DNA of 39,222 bases from Oscillochloris sp. (GTDB lineage: Bacteria; Chloroflexota; Chloroflexia; Chloroflexales; Chloroflexaceae). Below, piece by piece: positions 26,717-33,567 of the stretch; position 1 is the first letter of the stretch, and the number at the start of each line of letters is the position of its first letter. The DNA lies in assembly GCA_012032775.1 (NCBI GenBank), contig JAAUQO010000028.1, positions 1 through 39,222 on the forward strand. The letters are read 5' to 3'. The translations under genes were made by a program, and so were the position numbers. The notes beneath the pieces are model-generated. The model had not been told where the DNA came from. It did not search any database and saw only the letters and a list, made by a program, of their open reading frames with translations.

Positions 26717-27629
26717 AGTATACCGCAGCAGGCGGCTTGGGGCGCGGCAACAGCCCGGCTTGTTCGCAAACCTGCGGAATGGCGCGTGTCCAATCTACCG
26801 ACATGATATGCACCCCGGCAACACCTTCAACACCGAGCATATCCTGAACCAGTTCCGCCGCCAACTGAATCCCCTCCTGCTCCGAATCCTCAGCCCGCTG
26901 CATACGGTCGATCACATCGTCGGGCATAAGGGTGCCGGGGAGATGATCGCGCAAATACAGCGCCGAGCGCGGGCGGCGCAAGATCATCACGCCGGCGAGA
27001 ATATACGCCTGCTGATGCAGACCCGCAGCGCGCACGTCGGCCATCCACTGGCGGAAGCGGGCCGTATCGAAGATCAGTTGGGTCTGGATGAATTCGGCGC
27101 CCGACTCGATCTTCTTTTCCAGGCGCGCAGCCCGCTCGATATTCGGGTTTGCGACCGCGCCCAGGAAGTAACTTGGCGCATCTTTGAGCGCCGTTCCCGA
27201 CTGAAACGCGCTTTCGTCGCGCAGCTTACGCATGGTACGAATCAGTTGGAACGAGTTCAGATCAAGCACATTTTTCGCGTCGGGATGATCGCCGATCCGC
27301 GGGTGATCGCCGGTCATGCAGAGAATATTCCGCACACCAAGTACCGAGGCACTAAGGGCATCGGCCTGGAGTGCGACCCGGTTACGATGCTGGCATGTCA
27401 TCTGCATAATCGGCTCGATACCGATCTGGGCCAGCACGGCTCCGGCGCCGAGTGCCGACATGCGGGCGATGCCGCGCTGATTGTCGGTGAGATTGATCGC
27501 ATCGGTGCAATCGCGTAAATTCTCGGCCAACTGCTCGATCTTGGCCCGTCCTGCGCCTTTTGGCGGCGCCATCTCGCCGGTTACCACAACCTGGCCTGAG
27601 GCCAGCCGACGCTGAAGATTGGAATGCAT
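26715..27629 (-). CDS. metF: methylenetetrahydrofolate reductase family protein
   Basis: The 304-residue protein has the TIM-barrel pattern of the MTHFR family: the N-terminal VVTGEMAPPKG with its Glu, INLTDNQRG, MQMTCQHRNR (flavin and folate contacts), ILCMTGDHP, FLGAVANPNIE and a C-terminal GVHIMSVDW. MTHFR makes 5-methyl-THF for methionine synthesis. It is of the shorter group that differs from E. coli MetF and occurs in various bacteria and archaea, where NAD(P)H use or partner proteins vary. It follows the PLP enzyme by 74 bases on the same strand and so probably falls under the SAM riboswitch. No strong ribosome site is visible. Confidence 0.85.
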   Translation of the reverse strand: MHSNLQRRLASGQVVVTGEMAPPKGAGRAKIEQLAENLRDCTDAINLTDNQRGIARMSALGAGAVLAQIGIEPIMQMTCQHRNRVALQADALSASVLGVRNILCMTGDHPRIGDHPDAKNVLDLNSFQLIRTMRKLRDESAFQSGTALKDAPSYFLGAVANPNIERAARLEKKIESGAEFIQTQLIFDTARFRQWMADVRAAGLHQQAYILAGVMILRRPRSALYLRDHLPGTLMPDDVIDRMQRAEDSEQEGIQLAAELVQDMLGVEGVAGVHIMSVDWTRAIPQVCEQAGLLPRPKPPAAVY

Positions 27630-27703
27630 AGGTGTGTACTCGGAATTCTAAAAATTGTAAGTAATGCCTGGGCCGGTTTTTGCCTTTGGCTGGTGCATGG
27701 CCG

Positions 27704-28912
27704 TCAGGCGGCGTCGAGTGCCTGGCGAAGATCGGCGATCAGGTCGGCGGTATCTTCGATCCCGCACGAAAGCCGGATGAGGTTATCGCGCATGCCGATC
27801 GCCAGGCGCTCCTCGCTGGTCAGTTCATAAAAGCTCATCAGCGCCGGCTGCTCCACTAAACTCTCGACACCGCCGAGGCTCGGGGCGATGTAGGGGATGC
27901 GCAGGCGATCGATCACCGCCGCTGTTGCGTGCAGATCGCCGTCCACCTCGAATGAAACCACCCCGCCGAAACCACGCATGAGTTCGCTGGCAATTGCGTG
28001 GTCGGGATGGCTTTCCAGTCCGGGATAATGCACCCTGCTGATGCGCGCATGCCCGGCCAGGAATTGCGCGACCGCCATTCCGGTTGCGTTGTGGCGTTCC
28101 ATGCGCAGCGCGAACGTCTTCAGGCCACGCAGCAACAGGAATGCGCTATGCGGATCGCAGATCCCGCCCAACATCCCCTGCGCCTCACGCAGGGCGCCGA
28201 CGATCCCCGGCTTGCCGATGACGACGCCGGAGAGCAGATCGTTATGCCCGGCGAGATACTTGGTGCCGCTGTGAACCACCAGATCGATGCCGAGGCGAAG
28301 CGGCCGCAGATTGTAGGGCGTGGCGAATGTCGCATCGATCAGGGTTTTGATGCGCCGGCGACGCGCGAGGGCCGCAAGGGCCGCCAGATCGGGGACGCGC
28401 AGATACGGATTTGTCGGCGCCTCACTGATGATCAGCCGGGTCTGGCCGGGGATGATGGCGGCTTCCAGGGCGACGAGATCGCCGGCGGGCACAATCGTGT
28501 GGGTGATGCCGAGCCGGGCCAGCATCGTGCGCACAAACTGGCGCGTACGGCGGTAACAGTCATTGGTGAGCAGCACATGGCTGCCGGTGGGCAACATGGC
28601 CAACAGCACCGTGGTGATCGCATTCATCCCCGAGGCGCAGAGCAAGCCGGCGGCCGGTTCCGCCGGCGATTCGAGGGCGGCCAGTTTGGCTTCGGCGGCG
28701 CGCACGGTTGGGTTGCCGTAGCGACCATACTCCTCGCGCTCGACGCGGCCTTCGTGGAAATCGATCAGCGCGGCGGTATCGGCGAAAGTGTAGGTTGCAC
28801 TTTGTACAATCGGTGCCGTGATCGAATCATAGGGGCGCCGGCGCGGTTCACCGGCGTGAACGGCCGCCGTCGAAGGGCCGTCGGGTGGCGTGATCTGCTG
28901 ATCTGATGACAT
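27704..28912 (-). CDS. cystathionine gamma-synthase/gamma-lyase family PLP enzyme
   Basis: The 402-residue protein belongs to the Cys/Met-metabolism PLP family. It has YGRYGNPTVRAAEAKLAALE, CASGMNAIT, the PLP lysine in VVHSGTKYLAGHND, VHYPGLESHPDH and the C-terminal SLGGVESLVEQPALM and IRLSCGIED. The family includes gamma-synthase (methionine making), gamma-lyase (cysteine making) and homoserine sulfhydrylases, which are hard to tell apart by sequence. Control by a SAM-I riboswitch and the MetF partner favour a role in methionine synthesis, while CBS elsewhere in the window would favour a lyase. The start at 28912 is fixed by GAGAGG, which lies in the switch hairpin; a longer frame upstream would run through the riboswitch. 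Confidence 0.88.
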   Translation of the reverse strand: MSSDQQITPPDGPSTAAVHAGEPRRRPYDSITAPIVQSATYTFADTAALIDFHEGRVEREEYGRYGNPTVRAAEAKLAALESPAEPAAGLLCASGMNAITTVLLAMLPTGSHVLLTNDCYRRTRQFVRTMLARLGITHTIVPAGDLVALEAAIIPGQTRLIISEAPTNPYLRVPDLAALAALARRRRIKTLIDATFATPYNLRPLRLGIDLVVHSGTKYLAGHNDLLSGVVIGKPGIVGALREAQGMLGGICDPHSAFLLLRGLKTFALRMERHNATGMAVAQFLAGHARISRVHYPGLESHPDHAIASELMRGFGGVVSFEVDGDLHATAAVIDRLRIPYIAPSLGGVESLVEQPALMSFYELTSEERLAIGMRDNLIRLSCGIEDTADLIADLRQALDAA

Positions 28913-28916
28913 AAAA

Positions 28917-28941
28917 CCTCTCATCGAAACGATGAGAGAGG
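28917..28941 (-). promoter_or_regulatory. Shine-Dalgarno sequestering hairpin of the SAM riboswitch
   Basis: Plus-strand CTCTCATCG (28918-28926) and CGATGAGAG (28930-28938) form a 9-bp stem with a 3-base loop. In the minus-strand mRNA the 3' arm contains the GAGAGG ribosome site of the gene starting at 28912. The 5' arm can instead pair with the 3' P1 strand of the aptamer (28989-28998), which has the same sequence as the ribosome-site arm. Confidence 0.85.
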
Positions 28942-28988
28942 CGGCGCACGGCGCGGCGCGACCCGCTGCGGGGCCACGTCGGCACTCT

Positions 28989-29139
28989 CCTCTCATCTAC
29001 CAGCGATTGCTGCCGGAATTGCCACCCTTGCAGGAATACAAGCGGCAAGGCGCAAATTGCCCATGGGCATTTTGCATTTGCATTGTTGCGGGTTGGCGCG
29101 GTTTCGTCGGGCCGGTCCCTCCACCGCTCTGGATGAGTG
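28989..29139 (-). ncRNA. SAM-I (S-box) riboswitch aptamer
   Basis: On the minus strand the leader contains the S-box core: CTCATCCAGAGCGGTGGAGG, then GACCGGCCCGACGAAACC and GCGCCAACC. A palindromic P3 arm (about 29050-29075) and the 3' core GGTGGCAATTCCGGCAGC come next, and AGATGAGAGG closes the P1 helix with the initial CTCATCC. This matches the S-box consensus closely. It senses S-adenosylmethionine and lowers expression of methionine and cysteine genes when SAM is plentiful. A promoter lies about 20 bases upstream of the aptamer. Confidence 0.93.
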
Positions 29140-29159
29140 CAGCGGGTATAATGGGAGGG

Positions 29160-29188
29160 AGTATACCAGTGCCATTTCGGCCTGTCAA
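29160..29188 (-). promoter_or_regulatory. sigma70 promoter upstream of the SAM riboswitch
   Basis: On the minus strand TTGACA (29183-29188) and TATACT (29160-29165) are 17 bases apart. Transcription should begin near 29153, shortly before the riboswitch. Confidence 0.88.
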
Positions 29189-29342
29189 AGCTGATTGACA
29201 TGGAAGATCGTTGCTGGTAAACTTCGTGTTTGATTTGTGCTGCTGTTCACAAGAGTTTATGCACCATCCAGTTGTTTCTACAGCGGCACAACTCCAAAAC
29301 CATCATCTGCGGTTCTGAAGTGTTGCTGAAGGAGCGTGCGCC

Positions 29343-29758
29343 GTGCGTTTGAAGGCCCGCACCTGGATTGAGATGCTTGTCGTGGTTCTGGTCGCTGTTG
29401 CGTTAAACGCCTGTATGCCGGCGCGCCGGAACGCAATCTTCCGACGCTCCCGGCGGTGCTTGACATCACGCCCGCGCCGACACTTGATATTGATGCGACG
29501 GCTACCGTTTTCGCCGGCCAGATTCGGCCCAGCCCGACACCTGCGGCGATCTACACGGTGCAGTCCGGCGATACGCTTAGCGCATTGGCCGAACGCTTCG
29601 GCACCACCGTCGATGAACTGGCGGCGGCGAACGGACTTACCGATCCGAATGCACTGCAACCCGGCCAGACCTTGCTGATCCCGTCGTTGTTGCGTACGCC
29701 GGTGGTGGAAGCGCCGGCGCAATCTCAATCTCCGACGCCAACATTAGCATCTCCTTAA
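29343..29758 (+). pseudogene. LysM-domain lipoprotein, frameshifted as sequenced
   Basis: A GTG at 29343 with AAGGAG eight bases upstream starts a lipoprotein signal ([20 protein letters not shown], then LNAC). Directly after the Cys the frame is lost. One extra T at about 29412 joins it to [22 protein letters not shown]. That segment leads to a LysM domain (about residues 75-118: [19 protein letters not shown]...[11 protein letters not shown]) and a Pro/Thr/Ser-rich end. The repaired protein has 138 residues. LysM domains bind peptidoglycan or other N-acetylglucosamine polymers, so the protein would be a membrane-anchored cell-wall binder. The linker rich in Thr-Pro is typical of exported proteins. 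Confidence 0.8.
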
Positions 29759-29775
29759 TCAGACTAAAGACTCCC

Positions 29776-29804
29776 TTGACAGCGGGGCTTGAAGTTGTTA
29801 TATT
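29776..29804 (+). promoter_or_regulatory. sigma70 promoter for a structured leader
   Basis: TTGACA (29776-29781) and TATATT (29799-29804) with a spacer of exactly 17 bases. Transcription should start near 29811, about 180 bases before the SGNH hydrolase gene. Confidence 0.85.
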
Positions 29805-29810
29805 GTGAAC

Positions 29811-29975
29811 GTCGATACGACATATGATTAACCGTTTAGGATGAAGGAGGTGATGCCCATGAGTGATTGTAGTAAGCGTCAGGGTGTCACCGCTGGTGAA
29901 GCCCTCTAGGCATCACCGAACCGGTGATATCCCTTCTCAGAAAGAGAGAAGCTCCTGCGTCGCAGGAGCTTCTTT
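29811..29975 (+). ncRNA. structured leader RNA of unknown class (attenuator-like)
   Basis: The leader contains GGTGATGCC (29849-29857), exactly complementary to GGCATCACC (29909-29917). The enclosed hairpin pairs AGGG with CCCT and CACC with GGTG (29881-29904). ATCACCG (29912-29918) can instead pair with CGGTGAT (29922-29928). A 12-bp terminator stem follows (29947-29973). The first arm overlaps the ribosome site of a 16-codon frame. The mutually exclusive pairings are what one expects of a riboswitch or attenuator, but I recognise no known class. Confidence 0.6.
29859..29909 (+). CDS. possible 16-residue leader peptide
   Basis: ATG at 29859 stands eight bases after a full AAGGAGG and opens a 16-codon frame, MSDCSKRQGVTAGEAL, ending in TAG at 29907-29909. 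Its stop codon overlaps the first base of the 3' arm of the outer stem, so ribosomes reading it would disrupt that stem. No run of one amino acid typical of biosynthetic attenuators is seen. It could be a leader peptide, a real small protein or chance. Confidence 0.45.
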   Translation: MSDCSKRQGVTAGEAL

Positions 29976-29978
29976 CGT
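29947..29978 (+). terminator. hairpin terminator in front of the SGNH gene
   Basis: AGAAGCTCCTGC (29947-29958) and GCAGGAGCTTCT (29962-29973) form a 12-bp stem with a GTC loop, then TTCGTTG. It lies only 20 bases before the SGNH start codon, so it can act as an attenuator. Confidence 0.75.
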
Positions 29979-29993
29979 TGTTGGTATACGTTT

Positions 29994-30752
29994 ATGGTTG
30001 CTTTTCTTACACGCCATATCGGTATTAGCTTCGCGATTGCTTCCCTCGCCGTGCTTGCGACGCTGGCCACCCTTGGTTGGACGACCCGCCCGCAGAGCTA
30101 CACCCCGCAAGGCGCCGGTGATGTCTATCTGGCCCTGGGCGACTCGCTCGCCTGGGGATTGCGTCTTGATCGCCCCGATCAAGAAAGCTACCCGGCACTT
30201 ATCCATGCCGAACTGATTGCCGATCATGCGATCGAGTTGGTGAATCTCGCATTTCCCGGTGAAACAAGCGGGTCGTTCCTCAACCGCCAATTGCCGCGTG
30301 CGCTCGACCGAATTGCCGCTGCGCAGGCGGCGGGATTGCGGGTGAGCCCGATCACACTCAACATTGGTGGAAACGATCTGAATGCACGCCGTGATGCCTC
30401 CGACCAGGAGTTGGAAGCGGCGGTGCGGGCGGTGGAAACAAACCTGCGGCGCGCGCTCGATCGGTTGCGCGACGTAGCCCCCGACGCCGATATTGTGGTG
30501 ATGACCTATTACAATCCCTATGGCGGCGATCCGCAGATTCTCGGCAGCGAGGCCTACTGGGCGGTGCGGATGAATGATGCGATTCGCGCCGCCGCCGCGC
30601 AGCACGGAGTTGCCGTGGCCGACGGTTACGGGGCGCTCGACGGCGGGCGGGCCTACACCCACACCTTGATTCTCTTCGGCGATATTCACGCCAATGCGCA
30701 GGGCCACCGCGAGCTTGCCAAGGCGTTCATAACCGCGTTGGGCTACAGGTAG
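29994..30752 (+). CDS. SGNH/GDSL hydrolase, membrane-anchored or secreted
   Basis: The 252-residue protein has an N-terminal hydrophobic helix (residues 9-28) followed by an SGNH hydrolase domain. Block I is YLALGDSLAWGLRL with the catalytic Ser in GDS, block II is NLAFPGETS with the oxyanion Gly, block III is NIGGNDLNAR with Asn, and block V is FGDIHANAQGH with Asp and His. Such enzymes are esterases or lipases acting outside the cytoplasm. No ribosome site stands before the ATG at 29994. The upstream structured leader and terminator suggest regulated expression. Confidence 0.88.
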   Translation: MVAFLTRHIGISFAIASLAVLATLATLGWTTRPQSYTPQGAGDVYLALGDSLAWGLRLDRPDQESYPALIHAELIADHAIELVNLAFPGETSGSFLNRQLPRALDRIAAAQAAGLRVSPITLNIGGNDLNARRDASDQELEAAVRAVETNLRRALDRLRDVAPDADIVVMTYYNPYGGDPQILGSEAYWAVRMNDAIRAAAAQHGVAVADGYGALDGGRAYTHTLILFGDIHANAQGHRELAKAFITALGYR

Positions 30753-30951
30753 CCAGGAATGCGGAATGCGAACCGGCAGCCCTTCGCTGACTGGGCGGTG
30801 TCTCACTGACTGGGCAGTTTTCGCTGAATATTGGCGGCAAGCCGCAGTTCCTTTCTGGCACATTCCTTGCAACCTATGCTGCTATTGCAGCCTTTTTCGG
30901 CTTTGCAGCAATTCAGAATTCAGGATGTAGAGTTCTGAAAAGGAGTGCCAG
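30753..30951. other. intergenic region with a short direct repeat
   Basis: This 199-base gap holds two near-copies of cactgactgggcagt/cgctgactgggcggt (about 30787-30823). It also has an inverted pair around tgctattgcagcc...ctttgcagcaattc. No gene is seen. The last bases contain AAAAGGAG, which serves the next gene. Confidence 0.45.
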
Positions 30952-31374
30952 ATGAGCGACCGGAATTACCATGATCTGGCCGCGCAGTTGCGTGAACGCG
31001 TCGGCGCCCACGTATCAGGCGCGGAGAATGAGGGCCGCCGGCAGTTGCGCAAGGCAGTTGGCGATGTGCTTGGGGTCGGCAAGGATGAAGCTCAGGCCAC
31101 GCTCGATCAGTTGATCAGCGAGGGTCTGGTGCGCTATCACCCATCCTCGCAGCGCACCATCGGCGCCGACGATGAGAACACCGATCGAAAGATTCAGGGC
31201 GGCAATGCGGTTGAGGTTGCCAGCGGCGGCTTGAACGCGAGTGTTGGTGCGCCGGTGGCGATCGATGATCTTTCGCCGGAAGGCTATTGGGAGATCGGCG
31301 GCGCCAATATGGAAGATATGGGTGAGATGGGCGTGCGCAAAGGCCAGGTTCGGCCACGCGGTATCAATGAATAG
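30952..31374 (+). CDS. hypothetical protein with winged-helix-like N-terminus
   Basis: The 140-residue protein opens with MSDRNYHDLAAQLRERVGAHV. It is predicted helical through residue 70, with a pattern of the type KDEAQATLDQLISEGLVRYHP that resembles the recognition helix and wing of small HTH proteins (inference). The second half is Gly- and acid-rich (GGNAVEVASGGLNASVGAPV, then GYWEIGGANMEDMGEMG). No membrane helix or signal is seen. A perfect AAAAGGAG precedes the ATG. It is not a family I can name. Confidence 0.6.
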   Translation: MSDRNYHDLAAQLRERVGAHVSGAENEGRRQLRKAVGDVLGVGKDEAQATLDQLISEGLVRYHPSSQRTIGADDENTDRKIQGGNAVEVASGGLNASVGAPVAIDDLSPEGYWEIGGANMEDMGEMGVRKGQVRPRGINE

Positions 31375-31430
31375 GTTTGCACAGCCTGGTTCAGCATAAA
31401 GCGAATACAACAATAGGCCGGCGTCCGGGT

Positions 31431-31498
31431 TATAATTGACGCCAGGAAGAGGCCTATGGTATCCCAAACGGGTGGTCGGTAGGCTGCCCGTTTTTTTA
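31431..31498 (+). promoter_or_regulatory. short leader with attenuator-like terminator before the MFS gene
   Basis: A TATAAT box (31431-31436) lies without a good -35. AAACGGG (31466-31472) then pairs with CCCGTTT (31487-31493), ending in seven Ts (31491-31497). The stem ends 13 bases before the start codon of the MFS gene. GGCCTAT (31451-31457) could pair with GTAGGC (31479-31484) inside the terminator loop. This is a plausible attenuator; it could also terminate the upstream gene. Confidence 0.6.
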
Positions 31499-31510
31499 TT
31501 GCTTATAACC

Positions 31511-32100
31511 ATGAACCCTATTTTGAACCGGAATATTCGGCTCTTGTTGCTCGGCGCAAACCTCTGGTACGTCGGCGAGGGCATGCTCGGCCCGCTGATC
31601 GGAGTCTTTAGCCAGGAGATCGGCGGCAGCGTGCTCGATCTGACCTGGGCCTGGTCGATTTACTTGATTGTGACCGGGATCTGCACCGGCGTGATCGGCG
31701 TGATCGCCGATCGTGGGCGTGCGACCGCCGCGCGCCTGATGGTGGTCGGCTATGGGCTGAATGCCCTTGTACATTCGCATATCTGTTGGTGGAAGTCCCC
31801 TGGCAACTGTTTCTGGTGCAGGCCGGATTGGGTTTTGCAAGTGCGCTGGCGACCCCAACATGGGATGCATTGTATAGCCGGAATGCCCTGCCGCGGCGAG
31901 CCGGGATGCTCTGGGGTGCGGCGAATGCCCAGGAGTTGATTGTGAGCGGCATCGCCATTCTGATCGGCGGGTATCTTGTGACTTTCGGTTCATTTAAGAT
32001 GCTGTTTCTGGTGATGGGCTGTGTTCAGGTTCTGGCGACGATCTTGCAGGCGCAGATTCTGATCCAACGTGAAGCGGCGCGTGTTCAGCCGGATTCGTGA
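31511..32100 (+). pseudogene. half-size MFS transporter-like protein, frameshifted as sequenced
   Basis: Two frames give one 196-residue protein. Adding a T near 31769 (reading NALCTFAYLLVEVPW) repairs it. It then has six hydrophobic helices: LWYVGEGMLGPLIGVF, WAWSIYLIVTGICTGVIGVIADRG, LMVVGYGLNALCTFAYLL, LFLVQAGLGFASALATPTWDAL, LIVSGIAILIGGYLV and FLVMGCVQVLATILQ. That is half of a normal 12-helix major facilitator, with motif-A-like ADRGRA after helix 2. The natural stop and the intact C-terminus argue that it is truly short. It would need to dimerise to form a carrier. The start codon is ATG 31511; no strong ribosome site is seen. Confidence 0.7.
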
Positions 32101-32319
32101 TCGGAATGTGAACCAGGAACACCAGATCGAGAGTTACCGGCTTTTGGTTTACGCCTCGCCCGGCCATATCCTGATCCTCATATTTCGCCTCACCTCTCAT
32201 CCAGTTCTCACGGGAGCTTAAATCGCGATTCACCCCGCCGCATCATACTGATCTCAGGAAATCGCGCCGGCCCGGTCACCGCAGGTGTTGTTCCGGGAGG
32301 TAGAAAGGATAGCGAGCAA
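32101..32319. promoter_or_regulatory. intergenic region with CTCA direct repeats upstream of the HtrA-type gene
   Basis: CTCA occurs at 32177, 32189, 32196 and 32207, including CCTCA pairs 12 apart and TCTCA pairs 11 apart. Direct repeats with about one helical turn are typical of OmpR/PhoB-type regulator sites. GGGAGGTAGAAAGGA near 32297 provides the ribosome site. Confidence 0.4.
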
Positions 32320-33492
32320 ATGGACAGCAGGACATTACATCGTTTCGCGTTGATTGCGATGCTCTTGCTTGGTGTATTTATCGGGATTGGCGGCGGTGCA
32401 GTCGCCGGCGGCGCCGCTGCATATTATCTGGTTGGAGAGCGGATGGCGGCCCAATCGGTTGCCATGTCGGCGCAACCGGTGCGGGCCGAGAATGACAGCC
32501 TGACTCAGCAGCCGACTGCGGCGGCGCCGCAAGTTCCAAGTGTGATCGACAATATCTCCGATGCCCAGGTGTCGGCGGTGCAGAAAGTCTCGCCTGCCGT
32601 GGTAACGGTTATCAGCCAGACAGCGGAGGGGAATGGCAGCGGCAGCGGGGTGATTATCAGTGATCGCGGCTATATTGTGACGAACAATCATGTGGTTGAG
32701 AGTGCCCGCAATCTTGCGGTGGTCTTCGCCGATAGTTCCCGTCGCGAGGCGGAGTTGATCGGCACCGATCCACTCAACGATATTGCGGTGATCCGGGTAG
32801 AGGGCAGCCTGCCGGGAATCGCCGAGATCGGTGATGCGACCCTGCTCCAGCCTGGTGAGACGGTGCTGGCGATCGGCAGCCCATTGGGGAATTTCCGCAA
32901 CACTGTTACTTCGGGGGTTATCAGTGCCTTGAACCGTTCGGTTGGCCCGATGGAAGGCTTGATCCAGACCGACGCCGCGATTAACAGCGGGAATAGCGGC
33001 GGTCCGCTGATCAACCTCGCTGGTCAGGTGGTCGGGATCAACACGCTGGTGGTGCGCAACGACTTCAACTTCGGCAACGCCGCACCGGTCGAAGGACTTG
33101 GCTTCGCCGTGCCGAGCACGATCTTCCGCAACATCGTCGATCAGTTGATCGCCACCGGCGAAGTGCGTTATCCGTTCCTGGGTGTGTCGTATCTGAGCCT
33201 GGACGGTCAGCTCGCGGCGGAATTGAATCTGCCGGTGCAATCGGGCGCGCTGATCCGTAGTTCGCAGCAGGGTGTGCCGGCAGTACAACCGGGCACCGCT
33301 GCCGAGCGGGCCGGTTTGCAGGAGGGCGATATCATCACGGCGATCGATGACGAGCAACTCGACGGGATGACATCGCTGCGGCAGGTGTTGTTGCAGCGGC
33401 GCCCCGGCGACACGGTGCGGCTCACCTTCCTGCGCGACGGCGAGGAGCAGACGGTTGAAGTAACATTGGGCGAGCGCCCGAGCGATCTATAG
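32320..33492 (+). CDS. HtrA/DegP-type serine protease with PDZ domain
   Basis: The 390-residue protein has an N-terminal membrane helix (about residues 8-37, Gly/Ala-rich), a linker, and a trypsin-like domain. The catalytic triad is His124 (TNNHVVES), Asp154 (LNDIAVIRV) and Ser226 (SGNSGGPL). A single PDZ domain follows (about 290-385, GTAAERAGLQEGDIITAID). HtrA enzymes degrade or refold damaged envelope proteins, outside the cytoplasmic membrane and anchored by the helix. Its expression usually answers to envelope-stress regulators, which fits the CTCA repeats upstream. A perfect hairpin terminates it. Confidence 0.93.
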   Translation: MDSRTLHRFALIAMLLLGVFIGIGGGAVAGGAAAYYLVGERMAAQSVAMSAQPVRAENDSLTQQPTAAAPQVPSVIDNISDAQVSAVQKVSPAVVTVISQTAEGNGSGSGVIISDRGYIVTNNHVVESARNLAVVFADSSRREAELIGTDPLNDIAVIRVEGSLPGIAEIGDATLLQPGETVLAIGSPLGNFRNTVTSGVISALNRSVGPMEGLIQTDAAINSGNSGGPLINLAGQVVGINTLVVRNDFNFGNAAPVEGLGFAVPSTIFRNIVDQLIATGEVRYPFLGVSYLSLDGQLAAELNLPVQSGALIRSSQQGVPAVQPGTAAERAGLQEGDIITAIDDEQLDGMTSLRQVLLQRRPGDTVRLTFLRDGEEQTVEVTLGERPSDL

Positions 33493-33516
33493 CGGATACA
33501 AGATACAGGATGCAGG

Positions 33517-33551
33517 CGGCCGCAGGGGAAAGCATATTTCCCCTGCGGCCG
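33517..33551 (+). terminator. perfect 15-bp stem terminator after the HtrA-type gene
   Basis: CGGCCGCAGGGGAAA (33517-33531) pairs with TTTCCCCTGCGGCCG (33537-33551) around GCATA. It ends just before the TATAAT box of the next gene, so the next gene's promoter partly overlaps it. Confidence 0.85.
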
Positions 33552-33555
33552 ATGT

Positions 33556-33561
33556 TATAAT
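33556..33561 (+). promoter_or_regulatory. -10 box suggesting leaderless transcription
   Basis: TATAAT sits six bases before the ATG at 33568, so the expected +1 is the A of the start codon itself. No ribosome site is present. The -35 region (about 33533-33538) is poor and lies in the hairpin. Confidence 0.5.
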
Positions 33562-33567
33562 AACGGT

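Noticed and set aside
29849-29917. 69-base element with complementary ends, like a tRNA
   Set aside because: No T-loop sequence, no anticodon arm and no CCA context. It is better explained as a regulatory leader.
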